Source: an uncultured Bacteroidota bacterium
GTDB lineage: Bacteria > Bacteroidota > Bacteroidia > Chitinophagales > Chitinophagaceae
Assembly (NCBI GenBank): GCA_903835005.1
Contig: CAILLK010000145.1
Location: 1-45,750, forward strand
Direction of reading: 5' to 3'
DNA length: 45,750 bases
Part shown: piece after piece, positions 1 through 8,938 of the stretch
Numbering within the stretch: the stretch's first letter is position 1
Layout: each line of letters starts with the position of its first letter
The notes under the pieces: model-generated
Databases searched by the model: none
Seen by the model: the letters and a program-made list of their open reading frames with translations, nothing else
Told to the model about the DNA's origin: nothing
Made by a program: the position numbers and the translations under genes

Positions 1-1
1 A

Positions 2-2605
2 TGCGATGGAGTTATGCGGTGGGCGAAACTTATTGCTTCATCTGGGGGAGAATGTTTACCTTATGGTATCGTTGCTGATAGTTTAGGACATGTTTACGTT
101 GCAGGCTATTTTATAAATGGGGATCTATATATTGGATATGATACTTCTATTCCAATTTGGACCAATCAGGCTACCGATCTAATTCAATTTGATACATCCG
201 GGCATTTTAATTGGTTGGACTATGTGGGCGATAATACTTTGTCTACAGAATATGGAACAGTAACTTTTGGCTCTGTTCTAACAATGGATGGCTTAAATAA
301 TGTTCATTTTTTAAACTATATGAAAACAGGGGTTCATATTACCCCAACGGTTACAAGCTTACGTGGTACTTATGATCTAGTTTACAATTCAGCAGGTACA
401 TTGATAAGTGAGACTAGGTTAGATTTAGATTCAGAATGGTGTTTAAATGGAGCAGTAATTGATCCGTCAACCAATAAATTGTATGTATCTGGTCAAATAG
501 ACCAATTTATATATGGGGGGTTCCTTACAGATACTTTTTATGCTGCGGCATTTGATGCAAGTAGAAATTTAATATGGATGTATTTTTGTGGTCATGGTGA
601 TGATGACGGAATACAAGGAGTTGTATTAGACAATTCAAAACATTTGCATTTTTCTGGCTCTGCACAATCGCCAACATTAACTACCGTAACATTCTCTTTT
701 AATGGTGATTCTGTAATGAATACTCATTATCCCCTTTATGATATGTCTGTTATTTTGACAACTGATACAAACGGGTCACCTTTATGGATTAAACATTATG
801 ACAATAATACAGATGTTGATTATCTAAATTCAATTACTCTTTTACCTAATGGAAAGATTGCAGCAGCAGGTACTTATGCAGGATTAGTTACCGATGGAGT
901 TGCGAGTATAGTAACACCACCAGGTGACGGGCAAGGACCTTTTCTGGTGGTTGTAGATTCCACTGGTGATTTGCAAACTATAAAACAAATTAATGGAGAT
1001 GGATTTTATAATGGTGCAAATGTTATTACCTCAGATAAAGTTGGCAACCTATATGTTGGCGGATATGTTGAAGATAGCATCTGGGCAGGAACTCCCCCCA
1101 TACCTGCATATCATTCTTTAGGTGGCAATACCGATTTTTTTATTATGAAATACGGTGTTAATTGTAGCTGCACTTCTATGCCAGCCGCCAACTTTACCGA
1201 TACAGGCACCCATACCGTTGGAGCAACATATACAGGCACTACAGCAGGGATAGATAGTATTGTATGGAGTTTTGGAGATGGGCATACTGCAACCGGAACC
1301 AGCGTTCTGCATACCTATACAGTAGCTGGTACTTTTCAATTATGCGTTTCGGTCTATACTGATTGCGGACATGATTCTGACTGTACAAATATAGTTTTGC
1401 CCTGTGTTGGGCCTCCTGTTGCTGCTTTTACAAAAACAGGTATGCATACCATAAATGTTACCTATACCGGTACAACAACTGCGTTAGACAGTGTTTTATG
1501 GATTTATGGTGATGGGCATACGGATACAGGTCTGACAGCTACCCATACATATACCGCAATTGGAATATACCATATTTGTGCGGTTGCTTTCAACCCGTGT
1601 GGAAATGATACGGTTTGTAGATATGATACCGTTCTTTGTGTTGCTGCTCCCCTTGCATCTTTTACAGATACAGGAAGGCATACTATAGGTGGAACTTATA
1701 CAGGAACGACAACCGGAGTTGATAGTATAGTTTGGAAATTCGGTGATGGAACGGAAACCACAGGAACAACTGTGCTGCATACCTTTTCAGCCGTTGGGAC
1801 TTATCATGTATGCGTGATAGCCTATTCCCATTGTGGCAATGATACAGCCTGCAACTATGACACTGTTATTTGCGTTTCTGCACCAGTAGCAGCATTTACT
1901 GATACAGGACGAATTACCATTGGCACAACATATACAGGAACAACGACAGCAGTTGATAGTGTAGTATGGAATTTTGGCGATGGTACAACTTCCTCCGGAA
2001 TTAGTTCACTGCATACCTATACAGCCACTGGAATTTACCATATATGTGTAACAGCTTACTCCCCATGCGGTAGTAACACTGCCTGTAAATATGACACGGT
2101 GCTTTGTGTTGCACTACCTACAGCCTCATTTACAGATACCGGAACACATCATACTGTCGGCTTTAATTACACTGGATCAACGGCTGGCCTTGATAGCGTT
2201 GTTTGGAGTTTTGGTGATGGCCATAGCGGGACGGGTATTGCACCATTACATACCTATACGGCTTCTGGCACTTATTTTGTTTGTGCAACAATCTATACGC
2301 CATGCGGTATTGATTCTGCTTGTGACAGTGTAACTGTTATTGTGCCCACAATAGTTTCAACAATTCAAAACTATGGCAATGTGAAGATTTACCCGAATCC
2401 TTTTACAGATGAATTGAATATTAGTGGGGTCGAAAAAAATACCCAATACAGGGTACTGAATATATCTGGTAATTGTTTAGTAAGAGGAACCTTCATGGTA
2501 TCTAATAATACCATACAGATGAAACAATTTGTTGCAGGGGTTTATATCTTTGAATTGGTTAGTGAGAGTGGGGAAAAATCAATTATTAAATTACTAAAAG
2601 AGTAA
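2..2605 (+). CDS. T9SS-secreted beta-propeller/PKD repeat protein (5' truncated)
   Basis: Surface or secreted protein of unknown substrate. The reading frame is open to the left window edge, so the start is missing; the ATG at 14 is only the first one inside the window. The N-terminal ~380 residues contain SBBP/propeller-like blades (G-I-V-A-D-S-L-G-H-V-Y-V-A-G type strands recur). About five PKD-like domains follow (from roughly nt 1183, 1414, 1645, 1880 and 2115, period ~77 residues), each with a W-x-F/Y-G-D-G core and paired cysteines (YHICV…PCG…C). The C-terminus is a T9SS type A sorting tail (YPNPFTDELNIS … GVYIFEL … LLKE). The Cys pairs inside PKD units are unusual and suggest disulfides in the secreted protein. 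It ends in TAA, 58 bp before another T9SS cargo gene. Adhesin or matrix role is inference. Confidence 0.82.
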   Translation, partial: CDGVMRWAKLIASSGGECLPYGIVADSLGHVYVAGYFINGDLYIGYDTSIPIWTNQATDLIQFDTSGHFNWLDYVGDNTLSTEYGTVTFGSVLTMDGLNNVHFLNYMKTGVHITPTVTSLRGTYDLVYNSAGTLISETRLDLDSEWCLNGAVIDPSTNKLYVSGQIDQFIYGGFLTDTFYAAAFDASRNLIWMYFCGHGDDDGIQGVVLDNSKHLHFSGSAQSPTLTTVTFSFNGDSVMNTHYPLYDMSVILTTDTNGSPLWIKHYDNNTDVDYLNSITLLPNGKIAAAGTYAGLVTDGVASIVTPPGDGQGPFLVVVDSTGDLQTIKQINGDGFYNGANVITSDKVGNLYVGGYVEDSIWAGTPPIPAYHSLGGNTDFFIMKYGVNCSCTSMPAANFTDTGTHTVGATYTGTTAGIDSIVWSFGDGHTATGTSVLHTYTVAGTFQLCVSVYTDCGHDSDCTNIVLPCVGPPVAAFTKTGMHTINVTYTGTTTALDSVLWIYGDGHTDTGLTATHTYTAIGIYHICAVAFNPCGNDTVCRYDTVLCVAAPLASFTDTGRHTIGGTYTGTTTGVDSIVWKFGDGTETTGTTVLHTFSAVGTYHVCVIAYSHCGNDTACNYDTVICVSAPVAAFTDTGRITIGTTYTGTTTAVDSVVWNFGDGTTSSGISSLHTYTATGIYHICVTAYSPCGSNTACKYDTVLCVALPTASFTDTGTHHTVGFNYTGSTAGLDSVVWSFGDGHSGTGIAPLHTYTASGTYFVCATIYTPCGIDSACDSVTVIVPTIVSTIQNYGNVKIYPNPFTDELNISGVEKNTQYRVLNISGNCLVRGTFMVSNNTIQMKQFVAGVYIFELVSESGEKSIIKLLKE

Positions 2606-2663
2606 AGGAGAATTAAGATCATTTATTGCTATTTTTATTTCAAAATCATAAAACAAAAATTAT

Positions 2664-3863
2664 ATGAAATGGTTCAGTTTAACAGTTTTATCATTCTTGT
2701 TTTCATTTGCTTCATATGCTCTAACACCGATAACAGGAATTACAGCCGTTTGTGTAGATAATACTATAACACTTAGTAATAGTACTACAGGTGGTACATG
2801 GTCAAGTAGCCTACCTGCAATAGCTACAATTGGTTCTGCTTCGGGTATTGTAACAGGCGCAACGGCTGGTGTAACAACAATTACATATGCCGTTGGAGTA
2901 AGTTATGTTACAACAACTGTTACCGTTAATCCTTTACCTGCTCCAATTACAGGAACTCCTTATGTTTGTGTGGGAGGCACTACACTATTATTTGATGCCA
3001 CTCTAGGCGGATCAATGACCAGTAGTAATCCTGCAGTTGCAACAGTAGGTGTAAGCACTGATGTTGTTATAGGTTTAACCCCAGGTACAGTAACAATAAC
3101 CTATACATTTATGACGGGTTGCAGTACCTTTATAATCTTTAAAGTCAATCCGATGCCTGCACCTAGAGATGGCTCAACAAATTTGTGTCTTGGCGACACA
3201 ACTACAATGATTGATATAGCAAGCGGTGGAACATGGAGCAGTAGTAATATTGCAGTGGCAACTATTACATCAACCGGTCTTCTTTCAGGCATATCAACCG
3301 GAACAACAATTATTTCATATTCCCAACCTTCAGGTTGCCCTGGATCAGACACAATAACTGTTGTTCCAGCCCCCGCCACAATTACTGGAGACAGCAATGT
3401 TTGTATGGGATTTGTAACAACACTAGCAGATTCATCTTCTGGCGGTGTATGGAGTAGTAGTTCCCCTAGTATTGCTACCATTGGCTCCATTACAGGAATT
3501 GTTTCTGGATTAACAGCCGGAACAGATAGCATCAGGTACACATTAGCCGGAACAGGTTGTAGTTCCATCAAGGTCATTACTGTTGATCCCTCACCTTGTA
3601 CTTCTACTGGTTTGAATGAGTTTCCTGTTGATAGAGGTAAAGTTAATTTATATCCCAATCCTTCACAAGAGTTATTAACGATAGTTGATGCAGCGGATTG
3701 TGAAATGAAGATTTTTAATTTGTTAGGACAGTTAATGCTCAATGTTAAACTTATTTCAGTAAAAGAATCATTAAAAATAGATCGGCTGGCTTCTGGAACT
3801 TATATAATCCAGATTATTTCAGATAACAAGGAACGGAGTATTTTTCGCTTGGTAAAGGAATAG
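2664..3863 (+). CDS. Ig-like (BIG2) repeat protein with T9SS sorting tail
   Basis: A 399-residue secreted protein. Residues 1-19 form a signal peptide (MKWFSLTVLSFLFSFASYA). Four bacterial Ig-like (BIG2-type) repeats follow, each with the signature GGTWSSS..P.IATI….G.VTG.TAGTT.I.Y, covering about residues 22-320. The last ~80 residues are a T9SS type A sorting domain with LYPNPSQE near its start and SGTYIIQI near its end. This architecture is common among Chitinophagia surface proteins, where it usually serves adhesion or cell-envelope display; the ligand cannot be told from sequence. It lies 58 bp after the preceding T9SS cargo gene, same strand, and is followed by a clear hairpin terminator at 3896-3933, so the two may be co-transcribed. 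Confidence 0.85.
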   Translation: MKWFSLTVLSFLFSFASYALTPITGITAVCVDNTITLSNSTTGGTWSSSLPAIATIGSASGIVTGATAGVTTITYAVGVSYVTTTVTVNPLPAPITGTPYVCVGGTTLLFDATLGGSMTSSNPAVATVGVSTDVVIGLTPGTVTITYTFMTGCSTFIIFKVNPMPAPRDGSTNLCLGDTTTMIDIASGGTWSSSNIAVATITSTGLLSGISTGTTIISYSQPSGCPGSDTITVVPAPATITGDSNVCMGFVTTLADSSSGGVWSSSSPSIATIGSITGIVSGLTAGTDSIRYTLAGTGCSSIKVITVDPSPCTSTGLNEFPVDRGKVNLYPNPSQELLTIVDAADCEMKIFNLLGQLMLNVKLISVKESLKIDRLASGTYIIQIISDNKERSIFRLVKE

Positions 3864-3895
3864 GTAAAAAGCTAAATAAAGAATTGGACGTAGAA

Positions 3896-3933
3896 CAAAT
3901 AGCCGTCAAACTAAATACTGACGGCTATTTTCT
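3896..3933 (+). terminator. Hairpin terminator after the BIG2 gene
   Basis: AATAGCCGTCA and TGACGGCTATT form an 11-bp perfect stem around a 10-nt loop, followed by TTTTCTT. This is a standard intrinsic terminator for the upstream plus-strand gene. It also marks a plausible left limit of the AT-rich accessory region. Confidence 0.8.
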
Positions 3934-3995
3934 TGCCTCCAATTTGTAATTTTATTTCAAGTGACGAATTAATCGTTTAAATCAGAATAATAGTT

Positions 3996-4259
3996 ATGCT
4001 TCTAAATTTTCAAGAATTCAAAACTGCAGCGGAGCAGGTTGAAAAAATAATTTTACTTCCCAAGAATGCAGACCTGAAAATGGCGCTTATTAATTCCTCC
4101 ATAGGTATAGATAAAACAAAAAAACGCGAATTCTACCAACATATGAATTCGCTATTTCTAAATATTATTTTAAATAGACTTGATGAACTTGGCACTCAGG
4201 CAGAGGAAAAAGCAATGGATGCCAGGAAAATTATAATCAGTTTAATCAATACGCCATAA
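3996..4259 (+). CDS. Small hypothetical protein (87 aa)
   Basis: A short, mostly helical protein with no family I recognise; no signal peptide or membrane segment is visible. It begins 132 bp after the preceding T9SS gene and beyond its terminator. Its TAA stop is 2 bp from the ATG of the next gene, so the two are almost certainly translated from one message and may act together. Codon use looks native to this AT-rich segment. Function unknown. Confidence 0.6.
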   Translation: MLLNFQEFKTAAEQVEKIILLPKNADLKMALINSSIGIDKTKKREFYQHMNSLFLNIILNRLDELGTQAEEKAMDARKIIISLINTP

Positions 4260-4261
4260 TT

Positions 4262-4792
4262 ATGTTCCAATTTTGTAACGAATGTATTAATCATTATACA
4301 AACGCTCCTTCCTGGATTACGCCATTAGCGCAATCTATAAGTGCCTTTGCTGCTATCTTTGTATTTTTTGTCGCTTGGAAAAATTTAAGAGGCCTTAAAC
4401 GGGCGCAATCATTACAAGCACAGATGAATCTTATTAACTTAGAAAATGACATTGTAATTAATTACACTAAATGGAAGCTTGCATACTATAATTATACATC
4501 AGAAACCGAAAAAGCAAATCCTGAGAAACTTCAATTAGTCATTATTGAGAAAAGCAGTGCCTTTGAGGTATATGTTTCTTCTGCGGATAAACTTGCAGCA
4601 CTTATAGGTTCTGATTTTTTAATTGGTCAATTTGAGAATAGAGATTGGCAGAATGAATATTCTGTAATATTTAAAAAAGTCCAGCAAATCCATTTAACGG
4701 AAGATTCTATTATACCAGGTAAAGACCAGATGATAAGAAACATCAATCAATTATTAACAATGTGGGCTAAACCAAAAGATGAAAAGAAATAA
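4262..4792 (+). CDS. Hypothetical single-span membrane protein (176 aa)
   Basis: No family recognised. A short N-terminus containing two cysteines precedes one hydrophobic span at about residues 18-40 (ITPLAQSISAFAAIFVFFVAW), then a Lys/Arg patch and a ~130-residue, probably helical, cytoplasmic domain. The positive-inside rule puts the large domain in the cytoplasm. It is translationally coupled to the 87-residue gene upstream (2 bp gap). It converges on another single-span membrane protein gene at 4909, leaving 116 bp between them in which I see no strong terminator. Being in an island, a role as a membrane sensor or effector partner is possible but unsupported. Confidence 0.6.
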   Translation: MFQFCNECINHYTNAPSWITPLAQSISAFAAIFVFFVAWKNLRGLKRAQSLQAQMNLINLENDIVINYTKWKLAYYNYTSETEKANPEKLQLVIIEKSSAFEVYVSSADKLAALIGSDFLIGQFENRDWQNEYSVIFKKVQQIHLTEDSIIPGKDQMIRNINQLLTMWAKPKDEKK

Positions 4793-4908
4793 TTGCTACT
4801 GCTTAATTCAAGTTTTGAATCTTGATGTGGATTGGCAATATTACCCTCCAATACAACAACAAGAAAACCAAATGAATTCGGTTCTTGAATTGTTTAATTT
4901 CTCTGATA

Positions 4909-5430
4909 TTACCAGTTGATTATTCTTTGATGTGAGGATATTGTCTTTCTAATAGGTATCCATTTGCTATTATGAGTTTTGCCGGAAGTATCAACTACTC
5001 TTATTCTGAGCTTAGACGGGGTATAGATCGTTGTAGTTAAATATTTTTCATCGACTGATTTGGTTTTATCATCCAAGTCGCTTAAATCAAATGACATGGG
5101 ATTAATATTGGCTTCAAGAATAGGCGTGCTGAATTTATAGTGTTCAGCGTAGGAAAGCTTCTCAGAATAATTTTCATCTGTATTGCGTTCAATTATTTGT
5201 TTGCGCTTAATGAAATACTGAATGATGATTTTCCTGATGACTATATTTTTCTCACCTAGATTTACTATTGAAAATACCATGTAGGGGTCTGGCTCACCAT
5301 TGCTAAAATACCAAACTTCATCATAATGAAATCTAATACTTCTCAATTTATCCCTGATTGTAAAATAAGCCAATACAGTGGATAGCCCCGCTGCATAAAT
5401 CGCTAAAAGATCTTTGTAATCATGTGTCAT
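4909..5430 (-). CDS. Hypothetical membrane-anchored protein (173 aa)
   Basis: No family recognised. One hydrophobic segment lies near the N-terminus (about residues 8-25, LLAIYAAGLSTVLAYFTI), followed by a domain rich in beta-strand-like stretches (VFSIVNLGEKNIVIRKIIIQY) and closing basic strands (KLRIRVVDTSGKTHNSKW). The layout, anchor plus a beta-rich domain, recurs in many small bacterial hypothetical proteins. It is transcribed against the preceding operon and divergently from the PLD nuclease gene, with 193 bp between their starts. Start ATG at 5430 gives a sensible N-terminus. Confidence 0.55.
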   Translation of the reverse strand: MTHDYKDLLAIYAAGLSTVLAYFTIRDKLRSIRFHYDEVWYFSNGEPDPYMVFSIVNLGEKNIVIRKIIIQYFIKRKQIIERNTDENYSEKLSYAEHYKFSTPILEANINPMSFDLSDLDDKTKSVDEKYLTTTIYTPSKLRIRVVDTSGKTHNSKWIPIRKTISSHQRIINW

Positions 5431-5623
5431 TGATGTCGTAAAAATAATAAAATCATCCGGGTATTAAAACCATATAATTTTTCAGAAAACTACTTGTTTT
5501 ACCAGTGGAATTATTTTTTCTTATATCAGGTTTGGCCTCATGACCAGCGAAAAATCTCCGAAAAAAGTATGGTAAAGGATTACTGAAATAATTCCTATCT
5601 TTCAAAAAAAACACGTTTACACC

Positions 5624-6556
5624 ATGGCAAAATTTATTACCGGAACAGATCTGGAAGAAGCTGTATATAGCATCATATGGGATGCTTCACAAACCTTAAT
5701 GATTGTATCTCCATTCGTTAAATTAGATGGTTATTTCAAAAAATTATTTGAAAAGCACATTGACGATCCGAAGCTTCATTTACTGTTGGTATTTGGAAAG
5801 AATGAAGGCAATGAAAGTAAAAGCCTTGGCAAAAATGACTTTGATTTTTTCAAGAATTTTAAAAATGTGAGTATAATTTATGAAGCTACCTTACATGCAA
5901 AATATTATGGTAATGAAAGTAAAGGTGTCATAACTTCAATTAATCTTCATGACTATTCTTTTAAAAACAATATTGAATTTGGGGTTTATTCTGAATTAAG
6001 TCTTTTGAACTCGTTTACTAACCAGGCAGATAAACAGGCATGGGAAAAGTGTTTGGAAATAGCAGAAAATGGAGAAGCTATTTTTATTAAAAGACCTGTT
6101 TATAAGAAGAAATTTTTGAATACTCTTACGGGAAATAAGGAATTTGTCAAATCAGAAATATTGCACGATAGTACAGACTTGATTTATTCTTTTAACATTA
6201 AAAACAGAAGCGATAGAAAACGATTGAATGACTTTCCAGATCATATTGATTCTGAGAACAAGAACGATGCAATGCCAACCAGAGAGCAGATAGAGAATGG
6301 GAAAAGCGAGACCTATACACCAGTTCAGGCAGAAACACAGTCTAGGCAAAAGCAGTATATATTACATCCGAAAGGTACAGGGTATTGTATAAGGACTGGT
6401 GCGGAAATACCGCTTAACCCTGAGCGGCCATATAGCCCTGATGCCTATAAGAGCTGGGCGCAATATGGAAATCTGGACTATGCTGAAAAATTTTGCCATA
6501 AGACAGGTCAAAAGTCTTACGGTAAAACCTCTATGAGGAATCCGATATTGCAGTAA
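5624..6556 (+). CDS. Phospholipase D-family (HKD) nuclease-like protein
   Basis: A 310-residue cytoplasmic protein. Residues 1-125 fit a single PLD/HKD phosphodiesterase unit: His91 and Lys93 (LHAKYYGNE) with Asn107 and Glu118 downstream (SINLHDYSFKNNIEF). One HKD motif suggests it works as a dimer, as in PLD-type nucleases such as BfiI and Nuc. Residues 245-310 form a separate conserved tail with GYCIRTG at 254-260 and FCHKTG near 290, a layout that resembles a degenerate zinc ribbon (the second Cys of each pair is replaced by Thr or His). The next gene, a PD-(D/E)XK nuclease, starts 28 bp downstream on the same strand. A nucleic-acid target is inferred from family and neighbour; lipid substrates are less likely because there is no signal peptide. 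Confidence 0.75.
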   Translation: MAKFITGTDLEEAVYSIIWDASQTLMIVSPFVKLDGYFKKLFEKHIDDPKLHLLLVFGKNEGNESKSLGKNDFDFFKNFKNVSIIYEATLHAKYYGNESKGVITSINLHDYSFKNNIEFGVYSELSLLNSFTNQADKQAWEKCLEIAENGEAIFIKRPVYKKKFLNTLTGNKEFVKSEILHDSTDLIYSFNIKNRSDRKRLNDFPDHIDSENKNDAMPTREQIENGKSETYTPVQAETQSRQKQYILHPKGTGYCIRTGAEIPLNPERPYSPDAYKSWAQYGNLDYAEKFCHKTGQKSYGKTSMRNPILQ

Positions 6557-6584
6557 TTATTTTATAGCTAACAAATGACTTAAA

Positions 6585-7937
6585 ATGACACAGGAAATAT
6601 TAGATAAAGAGATTAAACCTTTTTTCAATAAACTTGCTGCAATTGAACAGGAAGAGTTTCTAGACCTCAAAAATTATATCAAATCCCTAAAATCATTTAC
6701 TTCCAAAATTGATGAAATTAAAAAGGAACATGAAAATAGCCGGAAGATAACTAAGGAGCGGTTTAATGTTTTCACCTGTTTAACCAGACATCATCTTGAG
6801 GAATTACATAGCAAATTCCTCCACTACCTTCTTAATCCGAAAGCCACACACGATTGCGATGATTTGTTCTTGCAAGCATTTTTTAATCAGGTAAAATTGA
6901 AAGCTGAAGTTGATCCGGGCATCAATTATCAGTTTGAGAAAGCTACAGTTGAGCGCGAAAAAACAGTAAGTGTTTGGCAGCCTAATGATACCCGCTTGGA
7001 TATTTATATAGACACTCCAGAATTTATCTTGGCAATAGAAAATAAAATTGAGGCTGGGGAAATGCCCGATCAAATAAAAAGGTATGCAGAATATTGCAGA
7101 AGGCAGAATAAAAAATACATTGTACTTTACCTTACAAAAACAGGCTATAAATCTGAGACGGCAGAAAATGAAAAATACCTGGCAATATCCTATAAGGATG
7201 AAATTACTAAATGGCTGGAACAAAGTATAATTAGTACCGAACAATTTCCGGTTGTCGCATCTGGCTTAAAATTTTATCTCGACATATTGAATAATAGCAT
7301 TTTAAAAATACCTTCAAAAAGTGTAATCATGGACTTAGCAAAATTATTATTAGAAAAGGAAAACGTCAGCCTGTTAAAATACATGAAAGAATTTGTTGGT
7401 GCTGCTACACAAATTCGGAATCAATTAAGAATAGAATTTTTTGAAGCTGTTGCTAAGAGACTTAGCCTGCTTAATAAAGGATTCAAGCCGGTTTCATATA
7501 TTTTAAATGGCATATCGGCAAATAAAATCTGGCCTGAAGTAAATCAAGGGTTGACATGTTTTGAGCCATCACTAATATTAGCTGTTGGTAGTAATTATAA
7601 AATATATTTTTGTATAGAGCATAATGGTAGTAATTTATGGTATGGATTATTTGCTGTAAATAGCATTACAGAAAAGGGAACAAATGGAAATGCTTTACCT
7701 GAAATTAAACATATAAAAGACAAAATGGCAATGAAATTGCCTGATCTAACGCTTAATGATGCCTATTGGTTTTGTACCAGATATTTTTATTTTAATGAAC
7801 TTGGATTTGGCAATGATGATTTGAATTATTATTTGGCAACTGACTTAAATACAGGGGTGGAACTATTTCTTCAAGAGGTTTGTGAATACCTTACTGCATG
7901 GGAAGAGACGGTTATGGAGTACAATCTTGGAAAGTAA
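6585..7937 (+). CDS. PD-(D/E)XK nuclease-family protein (PDDEXK_4-like)
   Basis: A 450-residue cytoplasmic protein. The N-terminal half has the features of the PD-(D/E)XK_4 family: HLEELHSKFLHYLLNP at about 70-85, then Asp139 (RLDIYI) and Glu152-x-Lys154 (AIENKIEAGE), the predicted metal-binding catalytic set, with Gln163-x-x-x-Tyr167 one helix later. The C-terminal half (about 250-450) resembles no domain I can name but contains many aromatic residues. Families like this are common in defence and restriction loci, though some are of unknown role. It follows the PLD-type nuclease by 28 bp, so the pair is probably one operon. It converges with the UDG-like gene, 2 bp away. Confidence 0.78.
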   Translation: MTQEILDKEIKPFFNKLAAIEQEEFLDLKNYIKSLKSFTSKIDEIKKEHENSRKITKERFNVFTCLTRHHLEELHSKFLHYLLNPKATHDCDDLFLQAFFNQVKLKAEVDPGINYQFEKATVEREKTVSVWQPNDTRLDIYIDTPEFILAIENKIEAGEMPDQIKRYAEYCRRQNKKYIVLYLTKTGYKSETAENEKYLAISYKDEITKWLEQSIISTEQFPVVASGLKFYLDILNNSILKIPSKSVIMDLAKLLLEKENVSLLKYMKEFVGAATQIRNQLRIEFFEAVAKRLSLLNKGFKPVSYILNGISANKIWPEVNQGLTCFEPSLILAVGSNYKIYFCIEHNGSNLWYGLFAVNSITEKGTNGNALPEIKHIKDKMAMKLPDLTLNDAYWFCTRYFYFNELGFGNDDLNYYLATDLNTGVELFLQEVCEYLTAWEETVMEYNLGK

Positions 7938-7939
7938 AA

Positions 7940-8722
7940 TCATACCCTTTTTTTCCTTATCCACTCTGTATGTAGCTGACCCCATTTTAAGCTTGAAGTG
8001 CCTAACCTGCCAGCCTGACGAGGATGACATAGTGCTATAATCTTGTACTTTTTATTGTTAATTATTACATCGACTGGTGAGCCATAGGTTTCGGATGTTT
8101 CACCAAAATCGGACAGCTTTGAATGATCTTTATTTGAATAGAAGCGAAGGAACCACTTAATTGGCAGATCACCCAAAAGAATGATGGTGCTGGCCTGTGA
8201 TGTTTCCAATTCCTTGAGTATTTCCCTACTTCTTTTTGCAGAATCCAATTCTGATTTATTGAAGTCTGGAATAGTAGCTGGTGTCAGATTGAACTGTTTT
8301 ACAATTTCCGGTGTATAGTGGTTTGTTATGGCTTCTTTCTGCTTTTCATTAACTCTGGATTCAGGCAGTAAATCACTTAGCCATACATCCTTCCGTGAAT
8401 AACCAAGTGGCGATAAAAAAAGATCATCGAGCGCCCTGCCAGATGGGCCGTTCATAGATTTATTAGCAGGGACAAGCAGCCTGCCCAATGCCACAGGAAT
8501 TTGGATACAGTTTATTATTTCCTGTACATTTTCACCACGCCAGAAGATTTCGGGTTCGCTGGCAACGGCAAGGGCTGCAACTTTTTGTTTGCCATTCATG
8601 TCAACCCACCGGGCATGAACTGCGCTTGCATATACCCCAAGTACAAACACTTTTTTAGGAGTCTGGTCTTTCTGCTCTACTTTTTTTAGTGGTTGCCCGA
8701 ACGGGAAATGAAATTGATTCAT
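7940..8722 (-). CDS. Uracil-DNA glycosylase superfamily-like protein
   Basis: A 260-residue protein whose order of segments fits the UDG fold: a first strand KKVFVLGVYASAVHARW (near 22-38), a PSGRALDDLF loop and helix followed by DVWLSDLLP, a central strand STIILLGDLPIKWFL, and a late ALCHPRQAGRLG in the place of the HPS-type motif II. The classical GQDPYH motif I is absent, so the substrate is open. If active it would remove or recognise modified bases; I cannot prove that from sequence. It ends 2 bp from the stop of the PD-(D/E)XK gene on the other strand and has its own -7 promoter element 22 bp upstream of its ATG. Confidence 0.5.
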   Translation of the reverse strand: MNQFHFPFGQPLKKVEQKDQTPKKVFVLGVYASAVHARWVDMNGKQKVAALAVASEPEIFWRGENVQEIINCIQIPVALGRLLVPANKSMNGPSGRALDDLFLSPLGYSRKDVWLSDLLPESRVNEKQKEAITNHYTPEIVKQFNLTPATIPDFNKSELDSAKRSREILKELETSQASTIILLGDLPIKWFLRFYSNKDHSKLSDFGETSETYGSPVDVIINNKKYKIIALCHPRQAGRLGTSSLKWGQLHTEWIRKKRV

Positions 8723-8744
8723 AAAATGTATTTTGTGTCAGTAA

Positions 8745-8752
8745 CAAAAATA
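8745..8752 (-). promoter_or_regulatory. -7 promoter element of the UDG-like gene
   Basis: TATTTTTG matches the Bacteroidota -7 consensus TAnnTTTG, 22 bp before the ATG at 8722. A TTTG -33 element is not obvious. Confidence 0.5.
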
Positions 8753-8870
8753 CGCTTTGTACTTCTTTTAATTAAGTAATTACTTTATCAACAAGGGCAA
8801 TAGTTCCTAAAAGATTTCGCTTATCAGCTAATAGACAACCAAAACTTTAATAGCCTTTAATAATCATTCA

Positions 8871-8938
8871 CTATCATTAATTAGTACATAATTCATACAC
8901 AATTGTCCCAGAATAAAAACAAGACAGTTTTTAATAAA
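8871..8938. repeat. Degenerate ~68-bp direct repeat, copy A
   Basis: Begins CTATCATTAATTA and contains GAATAAAAACAAGACAG. It matches 11640-11706 at roughly five bases in six, same orientation. It overlaps the last codons of the minus-strand gene ending at 8931. Confidence 0.6.

Noticed and set aside
3101..3742. 213-codon minus-strand frame opposite the BIG2 gene
   Set aside because: Shadow of the repetitive Thr/Ser-rich coding strand; the plus-strand protein has a signal peptide, repeats and a sorting tail.
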